Source of the DNA: an uncultured Sediminibacterium sp.
Lineage (GTDB): Bacteria; Bacteroidota; Bacteroidia; Chitinophagales; Chitinophagaceae
Assembly: GCA_937907555.1 (NCBI GenBank)
Contig: CALEST010000246.1
Location: forward strand, 1-6,512
DNA: 6,512 nt
Reading direction: 5' to 3'
Shown: positions 1 to 4,530 of the stretch, in pieces
Numbering within the stretch: the stretch's first letter is position 1
How the letters are laid out: every line of letters starts with the position of its first letter
The notes under the pieces: model-generated
What the model was told of the DNA's origin: nothing
The model's input: only the letters and a program-made list of their open reading frames with translations
Databases searched by the model: none
Made by a program: the position numbers and the translations under genes

Positions 1-60
1 TGAGTGCAAAAGAAAATTAATTTTATTAAAAAAACGAATGAAGTTGCTAACAGGCAGATT

Positions 61-94
61 AAAAAAAAGGCAAAACCGAAACGATTTTGCCTTT
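61..94 (-). terminator. Intrinsic terminator after rplQ
   Basis: Read on the minus strand, this is a GGCAAAA/TTTTGCC stem (69-75 with 85-91), one A/C mismatch, two more G-C pairs and an AAA/TTT loop, followed at once by eight T residues (61-68). The three A residues before the stem can pair with the first T residues and lengthen it. It begins about 24 bp past the rplQ stop and closes the infA-rplQ transcript. The remaining bases, 1-60, are AT-rich and I see no gene there. Confidence 0.88.
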
Positions 95-117
95 ATGTTA
101 ATACCACTTCATTTAAT

Positions 118-633
118 TTATTCAGCGGCTTTTTCTTCAGTTGAAGCAGCTTCAGGAGCTACAGTGGTTTCTTCAGCAGCTTCTGCTTTTTTAGGAGCAC
201 GGCTACGACGAGTTTTCTTAGCAGGTTCAGCAGCGGTTGTTGCAGACTTACCATAGATTTCGTTAAAGTCAACCAATTCAATCATTGCTTTTTCAGCATT
301 GTCACCAGGACGAATGCCTAATTTTAAAATACGGGTGTAACCACCTGGACGAGAAGCTACTTTAGGTCCTACTACAGTGAATAGTTCCTTCACAGCAGCT
401 TTATCTTGCAATTCAGCAAATACCAAACGGTGATTGTGACTAATTTGCAAAGCAGATTCATTCTTTTTAGTCTTGGTAATCAATGGCTCTACGTAAGCTC
501 TTAAAGCTTTGGCTTTAGCCAAAGTAGTAACAATACGCTTGTGCGTGATTAACTGACTAGCAAGGTTCTGCAATAATGCTACTCTGTGTGCCTTTTTACG
601 GCCGAGGTTGTTGATTTTGTCTCCGTGACGCAT
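118..633 (-). CDS. rplQ: 50S ribosomal protein L17
   Basis: L17 is a large-subunit protein that binds 23S rRNA near the peptide exit tunnel. The 171-residue product carries the family signatures MRHGDKINNLGR at the start, HRVALLQNLASQLITHKRI (16-34), TTLAKAKALR (36-45), VEPLIT (48-53), and RPGGYTRILKLGIRPGDNA (95-113) followed by IELVDFNE (118-125). E. coli L17 has 127 residues. The extra tail here (about 129-171) is first K/R-rich (KKTRRSRAPKK) and then rich in A and E, as is common in Bacteroidetes L17. Residues about 54-70 are longer than usual, with a QISHNHR stretch where most homologues have a short segment ending in RR. It is the last gene of the operon, 83 bp after rpoA and just before a strong terminator. 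The ATG at 633 gives the canonical N-terminus; no Shine-Dalgarno sequence is well placed. Confidence 0.97.
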   Translation of the reverse strand: MRHGDKINNLGRKKAHRVALLQNLASQLITHKRIVTTLAKAKALRAYVEPLITKTKKNESALQISHNHRLVFAELQDKAAVKELFTVVGPKVASRPGGYTRILKLGIRPGDNAEKAMIELVDFNEIYGKSATTAAEPAKKTRRSRAPKKAEAAEETTVAPEAASTEEKAAE

Positions 634-682
634 GACATTTAAGTTTTAACTCCACACCGGGTCAGGATTTGTGGATGTTGCC

Positions 683-701
683 CCTCTTACCAGGTAAGAA
701 G
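683..701 (-). promoter_or_regulatory. Small hairpin in the rpoA-rplQ spacer
   Basis: On the minus-strand RNA, CUUCUUA pairs with UAAGAGG (one G-U pair) around a CCUGG loop, about 15 nt after the rpoA stop and 50 nt before the rplQ start. No T-tract follows, so it is not a terminator. It could protect the mRNA or influence rplQ translation, but with only seven pairs it may also be chance. Confidence 0.3.
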
Positions 702-716
702 AGCGTTATTGAATAA

Positions 717-1718
717 TTAATTATCTAAATTGTCTAAACCTAGTTTACCCAGATCCATACCAAAGCTCAAACCTCTTTCGGTTAATACCTGTTCAATTTC
801 AGACAAAGATTTCTGACCGAAGTTTCTAAACTTCATCAAGTCTTCCTGTTCGTATTGAACCAGTTCGCTTAAGCTATTGATTTTTGCTGCTTTTAAGCAA
901 TTGAAAGCACGCACAGAAAGGTCTAAATCTTCCAATGGAGTTTTCAATACTTTGCGCAATTGCAATACATGCTCATCTACTACATCTTCTTTCTTGTCTT
1001 CCTTGTTGTCGAAAGTGATGTTTTCGTCGGTGATGATCATTAAATGCTGAATCAAAATTCTGGAAGCTTGTTTAACAGCTTCTTCAGGATGAATAGTTCC
1101 GTCAGTAGCCACATCCAGAATTAATTTTTCATAGTCGGTTCTTTGTTCAACACGGTAGTTTTCAATAGCGTATTTAACGTTCTTGATTGGAGTGTGAATA
1201 GAATCGATTGCAATATATCCAAATGGAGCATCTTTCACTTTGTTCTCTTCAGCAGGAACATAACCGCGACCTCTTGCAATAGTAAGCTCGATGTCTAATT
1301 TAGCGGTAGGGTCCATGGTGCAGATCAACAACTCAGGATTCATTACCTGGAAGCTTGGAGTTACTTCTCCAATCATTCCTGCAGTGAATTCGCTGCGTCC
1401 TTTGATTGATAAATTGATTTTCTCAGAAGTCAGGTCCATATCGGCGTTCTTCTTAAAACGAACCTGCTTTAAATTCAGGATCATTTCAGTAACGTCTTCG
1501 GTAATTCCTTTGATGGTAGCAAACTCGTGGTCTACTCCGTCAATTTTAATTCCTACGATAGCGTATCCTTCTAAAGAACTCAAAAGTACTCTGCGTAAAG
1601 CATTACCAATGGTTAAACCATATCCTGGCTCTAGCGGGCGAAATTCAAACTGACCTTCAAAATCAGTTGCTTTCTGTAGAACGATTTTGTCTGGCTTCTG
1701 GAAGCTTAATATTGCCAT
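717..1718 (-). CDS. rpoA: DNA-directed RNA polymerase subunit alpha
   Basis: The alpha subunit dimerises to start assembly of RNA polymerase, and its C-terminal domain contacts UP elements and activators. The product has 333 residues. The N-terminal domain (about 1-235) has the dimerisation segment GYGLTIGNALRRVLLSS (32-48) and TIARGRGYVPAEEN (146-159). An acidic/lysine linker (about 236-255) leads to the C-terminal domain (about 258-320), where LSVRAFNCLKAAKI (267-280) contains R270, N273, C274 and K276, matching the DNA-contact block of E. coli (R265, N268, C269, K271). The frame is open to an ATG at 1775, but that would add 19 unrelated residues and overlap the end of rpsD. The start at 1718 gives the family N-terminus MAILSFQKPDK and a 37-bp gap, so I chose it. 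There is no Shine-Dalgarno sequence. Confidence 0.97.
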   Translation of the reverse strand: MAILSFQKPDKIVLQKATDFEGQFEFRPLEPGYGLTIGNALRRVLLSSLEGYAIVGIKIDGVDHEFATIKGITEDVTEMILNLKQVRFKKNADMDLTSEKINLSIKGRSEFTAGMIGEVTPSFQVMNPELLICTMDPTAKLDIELTIARGRGYVPAEENKVKDAPFGYIAIDSIHTPIKNVKYAIENYRVEQRTDYEKLILDVATDGTIHPEEAVKQASRILIQHLMIITDENITFDNKEDKKEDVVDEHVLQLRKVLKTPLEDLDLSVRAFNCLKAAKINSLSELVQYEQEDLMKFRNFGQKSLSEIEQVLTERGLSFGMDLGKLGLDNLDN

Positions 1719-1755
1719 GTTAAAACGTGTTTTATTAATTGTGTGAGTAGATAAA

Positions 1756-2361
1756 TTACTTAGAGTACAATTCAACGATCAATTGCTCCTTAATGTTTTC
1801 AGGAACATGCTCGCGCTCTGGCATGGTGATGAACGTACCTTTCATTTCAGATTCGTTCCAATCTAACCAACCAAACTTAGGGTTCTTACCACGGGTTTTG
1901 CTGGTAATGCCAGAATTGTGTGCACTCTTAGGACGGTAAGCAATAATATCACCTGGCTTACAAGTGTAAGAAGGTACATTCATGATTTCACCGTTTACAG
2001 TAATATGCTTATGGTTAACCAACTGACGAGCTTCTGGACGGCTGGCAGTTAATCCCATACGGAATACTGTATTGTCTAAACGTGCTTCTAATAATTTAAT
2101 CAGATTCTCACCGGTAACACCTTTTAAACGCTGAGCTTCTTCAAAAGTCTTACGGAACTGACGCTCCAATACACCATATGTGTATTTAGCCTTTTGTTTT
2201 TCTCTTAACTGTAGGGCGTATTCGCCTAAAGTTTTACGCTTACGGGCAGCACCGTGCTGTCCTGGAGGGTTAGCGTTTTTTCCTAACCACTTGGCGTTTC
2301 CTAAAATAGGTTCGCCGAAAATTCTGGAGATTTTGGTCTTTGGACCTGTGTAACGTGCCAT
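1756..2361 (-). CDS. rpsD: 30S ribosomal protein S4
   Basis: S4 is a primary 16S rRNA binder that nucleates assembly of the 30S body. In E. coli it is also the translational repressor of the alpha operon and an antitermination factor. The 201-residue product starts MARYTGPKTKISR, has PPGQHGAARKRK (32-43), LREKQKAKYTYGVLERQFR (52-70), and the S4 RNA-binding domain at about 92-150 (EARLDNTVFRMG, SRPEARQLVNHKHITVNG). It ends LIVELYSK. The N-terminal region has no cysteine, so this is the zinc-free form; the only cysteine is C134. It lies 143 bp after rpsK and 37 bp before rpoA. The start context is AT-rich and lacks a Shine-Dalgarno sequence. Confidence 0.97.
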   Translation of the reverse strand: MARYTGPKTKISRIFGEPILGNAKWLGKNANPPGQHGAARKRKTLGEYALQLREKQKAKYTYGVLERQFRKTFEEAQRLKGVTGENLIKLLEARLDNTVFRMGLTASRPEARQLVNHKHITVNGEIMNVPSYTCKPGDIIAYRPKSAHNSGITSKTRGKNPKFGWLDWNESEMKGTFITMPEREHVPENIKEQLIVELYSK

Positions 2362-2481
2362 AATTTAAATTTTCATTTCGATTTTTTTAGCATTCGTTGC
2401 GTCGATCGGTTAAAAATCGTAAAAAATGAATCGGGCAACCTTTTGATAAATGAAACCTTGTGGCTCAATATTATTTCCACT

Positions 2482-2495
2482 ACCCCGGTTGGGGC
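2482..2495 (-). promoter_or_regulatory. GC-rich hairpin just after rpsK
   Basis: In the minus-strand RNA, CCCC pairs with GGGG around AACC (2483-2494), with one further G-U pair outside. It lies about 10 nt past the rpsK stop and starts the 143-bp rpsK-rpsD spacer. The rest of that spacer is AT-rich and can form a long-loop CGATTTTT/AAAAATCG pairing (2379-2386 with 2412-2419) close to the rpsD start. No T-tract follows the GC hairpin, so it is not a terminator. A regulatory role is inference only. Confidence 0.35.
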
Positions 2496-2504
2496 TTAGG
2501 TATA

Positions 2505-2915
2505 TTAAACTCTTCTTTGTTTTGGAGGACGACAACCGTTGTGTGGCATAGGGGTAACGTCTTTAATAGAAGTTACTTCAATACCAGACTGAGAAATAGA
2601 ACGGATCGCACCTTCGCGACCGGCTCCTGGTCCTTTTACAAAAACATCAACACGCTTCAAACCTGCGTCCAATGCAACTTTAGCAGCATCAGCAGCAGCC
2701 ATCTGAGCTGCGTAAGGAGTGTTTTTCTTAGAACCTTTGAAACCCATTTTACCAGCACTGCTCCAGCTGATAACCTGGCCAGTCTTGTTGGTGAAACTGA
2801 TGATGATGTTGTTGAAAGTAGCAGAGATTCTTACTTCGCCGGCAGCATCTACTTTTACTACTCTTTTCTTGGCAGCAGCTTTTGCACTGTTCTGCGCTTT
2901 TTGTGGTTTAGCCAT
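2505..2915 (-). CDS. rpsK: 30S ribosomal protein S11
   Basis: S11 sits on the 30S platform, contacts 16S rRNA and helps shape the mRNA exit site. The 136-residue product has a basic, alanine-rich N-terminus (1-20) and then the core: ATFNNIIISFTNKTGQVISW (32-51), SAGKMGFKGSKKNTPYAAQ (53-71) and VFVKGPGAGREGAIRS (91-106). It ends with the invariant PHNGCRPPKQRRV (124-136). The Asn-Gly pair at N126 corresponds to the site converted to isoaspartate in E. coli S11. Length is within the usual range (129 in E. coli). It lies between two unusually long spacers, 142 bp after rpsM and 143 bp before rpsD. The ATG at 2915 gives the standard MAK start. Confidence 0.97.
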   Translation of the reverse strand: MAKPQKAQNSAKAAAKKRVVKVDAAGEVRISATFNNIIISFTNKTGQVISWSSAGKMGFKGSKKNTPYAAQMAAADAAKVALDAGLKRVDVFVKGPGAGREGAIRSISQSGIEVTSIKDVTPMPHNGCRPPKQRRV

Positions 2916-2937
2916 TTTTGCTTTTTTAGGTAATCTT

Positions 2938-3001
2938 CCCCGAGGGGATGGTTAAAAAATATCCGTTGGAACGGAACCCGGCGGTCTCCCTCTTTACAGA
3001 G
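2938..3001 (-). promoter_or_regulatory. Cluster of three hairpins in the rpsK leader
   Basis: In transcription order the minus-strand RNA upstream of rpsK can form CUCU/AGAG closed by a GUAA tetraloop of GNRA type (2990-3001), UCCGU/ACGGA around UCCA (2962-2975), and CCC/GGG around CUCG (2938-2947). The last ends 22 nt before the rpsK start codon. Three compact hairpins in about 65 nt, in an otherwise gene-free spacer, suggest a structured leader. Each stem is only 3-5 pairs, so structure and function remain inference; S4 or S11 binding is one possibility. Confidence 0.4.
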
Positions 3002-3030
3002 ATCCAACCAACAGGGATTTATGTAAGAAA

Positions 3031-3050
3031 GCCCGAATGATGATTCGGGC
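3031..3050 (-). terminator. Terminator-like hairpin between rpsM and rpsK
   Basis: A perfect 8-bp stem GCCCGAAT/ATTCGGGC with a 4-nt loop starts about 7 nt past the rpsM stop. On the minus strand it is followed by TTTCTTACATAAA, a short and interrupted T-tract. It could be a partial terminator that lowers expression of the downstream genes, an RNA-processing or 3'-end stabilising structure, or part of the rpsK leader. Since rpsK, rpsD, rpoA and rplQ must be transcribed and no clear promoter is seen in the spacer, full termination is unlikely. Confidence 0.55.
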
Positions 3051-3057
3051 TGACTAA

Positions 3058-3438
3058 TTATTTCTTAGCTGCTTTTTTCTTACCGGCAACTGTCTTACGC
3101 TTACCTTTTCTGGTACGGCTGTTGGTTTTGGTTCTCTGACCACGAACAGGAAGTCCTTTACGATGACGTAAACCTCTGTAACAGGCAATATCCAGCAAAC
3201 GCTTGATACTCATAGAAACTTCACTTCTAAGTGCACCTTCTACTTTGAATTCGTTGTTGATGATGTTACGGATAGCAGTTTGCTCCTCATCATTCCACTG
3301 GTTTACTTTCTTATCAACGTCAATACCTGCTTTTTCAAGGATATACTGAGCTGTTGAACGTCCAATACCAAAAATATAGGTTAGACCAATCTCTCCTCTT
3401 TTGTTTTTTGGCAAATCAATACCGGCAATACGAGCCAT
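3058..3438 (-). CDS. rpsM: 30S ribosomal protein S13
   Basis: S13 is in the head of the 30S subunit, forms bridges to the 50S subunit (with L5 and 23S rRNA), and its tail touches P-site tRNA. The 126-residue product begins MARIAGIDLPKNKRGEIGLTY in family style (key residues 1-21). The helix-turn segment is FGIGRSTAQYILEKAGID (23-40). The tRNA/rRNA-binding part is CYRGLRHRKGLPVRGQRTKT (86-105), followed by NSRTRKGKRK and a lysine-rich tail AGKKKAAKK. It is 38 bp after rpmJ. The start at 3438 gives the canonical MARIAG; no Shine-Dalgarno sequence precedes it. Confidence 0.97.
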   Translation of the reverse strand: MARIAGIDLPKNKRGEIGLTYIFGIGRSTAQYILEKAGIDVDKKVNQWNDEEQTAIRNIINNEFKVEGALRSEVSMSIKRLLDIACYRGLRHRKGLPVRGQRTKTNSRTRKGKRKTVAGKKKAAKK

Positions 3439-3476
3439 ATTATAATTGTTTTATGCTGTTAATTTGATTAATTGGA

Positions 3477-3593
3477 TTACCCTTGACGCTGCTTAAAGCG
3501 AGGATTCTTTTTGTTAATCACAAATAATTTACCCTTGCGCTTCACGATCTTACAATCGGCACTGCGTTTTTTAATGGAAGCTCTTACTTTCAT
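3477..3593 (-). CDS. rpmJ: 50S ribosomal protein L36
   Basis: L36 is the smallest large-subunit protein and helps organise 23S rRNA near the base of the L7/L12 stalk. I translated this 38-residue frame directly: it begins MKVRASIKKRSADCKIVKRK and ends NPRFKQRQG, collinear with E. coli L36 over its full length. E. coli binds zinc through C11, C14, C27 and H33; here the positions are S11, C14, N27 and F33, so only one ligand remains and the protein should be zinc-free. This form is usual in Bacteroidetes. It lies between infA (44 bp) and rpsM (38 bp), the standard position. Confidence 0.95.
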   Translation of the reverse strand: MKVRASIKKRSADCKIVKRKGKLFVINKKNPRFKQRQG

Positions 3594-3637
3594 TTTTTGG
3601 TTGTTTAACTGTTATTTTCCTGTTACGTTCGTTGTTC

Positions 3638-3856
3638 TTATTTGTATCTGAAAATGATTCTCCCTCTGCTCAAATCGTATGGGCTCATTTCCACACCCAC
3701 TTTGTCCCCTGGTAAAATACGGATGTAGTGCATCCTCATTTTTCCTGAAATAGTGGCCAGTATTTCATGACCGTTTTCTAACTTCACTCTAAACATTGCA
3801 TTACTTAATGCCTCTAGAATGACTCCGTCCTGTTTAATCAATGGTTGTTTCGACAT
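3638..3856 (-). CDS. infA: Translation initiation factor IF-1
   Basis: IF1 binds the A site of the 30S subunit during initiation and assists IF2 and IF3. The 72-residue product is one S1/OB-fold domain with all the usual blocks: GVILEALSNAMFRVKLENGH (11-30), ATISGKMRMHYIRILPGDKV (34-53), and SPYDLSRGRIIFRYK at the end (58-72). Length matches the family exactly. It is the first gene of this ribosomal-protein transcript. An exact TAnnTTTG promoter element ends only 16 bp upstream of the start codon, so the leader should be very short. There is no Shine-Dalgarno sequence. Confidence 0.97.
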   Translation of the reverse strand: MSKQPLIKQDGVILEALSNAMFRVKLENGHEILATISGKMRMHYIRILPGDKVGVEMSPYDLSRGRIIFRYK

Positions 3857-3872
3857 ACTATTTTTGGGGCTG

Positions 3873-3880
3873 CAAAGATA
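3873..3880 (-). promoter_or_regulatory. Bacteroidetes-type -7 promoter element for infA
   Basis: The minus strand reads TATCTTTG, an exact match to the TAnnTTTG -7 consensus of Bacteroidetes primary sigma factor promoters. About 19 bp upstream lies a T-rich segment (TTTTTCA) that could serve as a weak -33 element (consensus TTTG). Transcription should start near 3866-3869, leaving a leader of only about 10-13 nt before the infA ATG at 3856. It is the only exact match I noticed in the intergenic regions. Confidence 0.7.
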
Positions 3881-3930
3881 TTAGAATACAACCGAATTAT
3901 GAAAAATAAGGGGAGAAAACTCCTTAAAAT

Positions 3931-3963
3931 GTGGAAAAAAAATCCAAAATTTAAGTTTTCCAC
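3931..3963. repeat. Inverted repeat upstream of the infA promoter
   Basis: GTGGAAAA (3931-3938) and TTTTCCAC (3956-3963) are perfect 8-bp inverted arms separated by 17 AT-rich bases, about 50-80 bp upstream of the infA -7 element. The spacing would suit a dimeric DNA-binding protein with sites about two helical turns apart, but the AT-rich setting makes chance plausible. No other feature is seen between 3881 and 4030. Confidence 0.3.
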
Positions 3964-4020
3964 CGAAAAAACCCTGTTTTAGCCCTCATTTTTCCCTGAA
4001 TTCTTCCAACCAAGGGGCAG

Positions 4021-4055
4021 AAAAAATAAAAATGCGCCAGAAAATTCCTGGCGCA
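4021..4055 (-). terminator. Intrinsic terminator of the hmgA-containing transcript
   Basis: A perfect 8-bp stem TGCGCCAG/CTGGCGCA (4033-4040 with 4048-4055) has a 7-nt loop. On the minus strand it is followed directly by TTTTTATTTTTT. It lies about 30 bp past the stop of the 134-residue unknown gene and about 150 bp before the infA promoter, so it separates the catabolic transcript from the ribosomal-protein transcript. Confidence 0.9.
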
Positions 4056-4085
4056 AAATTACATTTTATACAGAATATATCCTCT

Positions 4086-4490
4086 TTACATGGGATCCCT
4101 GGTAAGGTGAATCTTAACCATGTCTGAATATTGGTTTTGCAACTGGTGCACATAATGAACATTGGGATGATGTCTTCTGTCTTCCCGGTACCACATTTCT
4201 ATGGAAGAGAAATCTCCGGCTTTCGGGGTAACCAGCCGGAATGCCCCTTTTGAATACTTAACAGACCCATCCTCTTCTGCCTGTCTGCTGAAGTTTAGAT
4301 TCAGCAGTGCATTTTCATCCAAAGGAATCGGATGCAAATGATCAGTTGAAAACCAGAATTCCTGTACAGAGGTAAGCAGGCAAACCTGCTTTTCATCTCC
4401 GTTTAATCGGGTGACTTCTCCTTCCCACATTTTTCCTTCAAACTCGCCCATCATGTAGTCTCCAATTTTGATGTCGTTGAATTTAATCAT
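4086..4490 (-). CDS. Conserved hypothetical protein downstream of hmgA
   Basis: I do not know a function for this 134-residue soluble protein. The N-terminal part (1-45) looks like a small beta barrel: DIKIGDYMMGEFEGKMWEG (6-24), then EVTRLNGDEKQVCL. A central HPIPLDENALLNLNFSR (53-69) is followed by an aromatic/charged stretch EMWYREDRRHHPN (98-110) and the C-terminal YVHQLQNQYSDM (113-124). The order 'IKIGD/N - PIPL.. - YVHQLQN.Y' recalls small hypothetical proteins that are frequent in Bacteroidetes phages and conjugative elements (remembered pattern, not searched). No signal peptide or membrane helix is seen. It is 40 bp after hmgA on the same strand and ends before a strong terminator, so it is probably co-transcribed. 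An inverted repeat overlaps its start codon. Confidence 0.85.
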   Translation of the reverse strand: MIKFNDIKIGDYMMGEFEGKMWEGEVTRLNGDEKQVCLLTSVQEFWFSTDHLHPIPLDENALLNLNFSRQAEEDGSVKYSKGAFRLVTPKAGDFSSIEMWYREDRRHHPNVHYVHQLQNQYSDMVKIHLTRDPM

Positions 4491-4511
4491 ATGGCAAATG
4501 TTTATGCCATA
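4490..4511 (-). promoter_or_regulatory. Inverted repeat overlapping the start of the unknown gene
   Basis: TATGGCA (4490-4496) and TGCCATA (4505-4511) are perfect 7-bp arms around an 8-nt loop in the hmgA to unknown-gene gap. In the minus-strand RNA the 3' arm includes the first base of the ATG start codon, so the hairpin could limit ribosome access. It could instead be a DNA operator or chance. Confidence 0.35.
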
Positions 4512-4530
4512 AGTTAAGGAAAAATCCCGA

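Noticed and set aside
118..260. Low-complexity A/E/K-rich 3' end of rplQ as a frameshift or fusion
   Set aside because: The frame is intact and such tails are usual in Bacteroidetes L17.
1291..1653. 120-codon plus-strand open frame inside rpoA
   Set aside because: It lies wholly antisense to a well-supported rpoA, shows no recognisable protein features, and is explained as a shadow of the real frame.
1719..1775. Upstream ATG extending rpoA by 19 residues
   Set aside because: The added residues match no known RpoA N-terminus and would overlap rpsD; the internal MAILSFQKPDK start is the family start.
2460..2933. 157-codon plus-strand open frame across rpsK and its spacers
   Set aside because: It is antisense to rpsK, whose protein is nearly invariant across bacteria; its composition is that of a reverse-complement shadow.
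3956..3964. TTTTCCACC as a DnaA box
   Set aside because: Two or more mismatches to TTATNCACA, no cluster of such sites, and no replication gene nearby.
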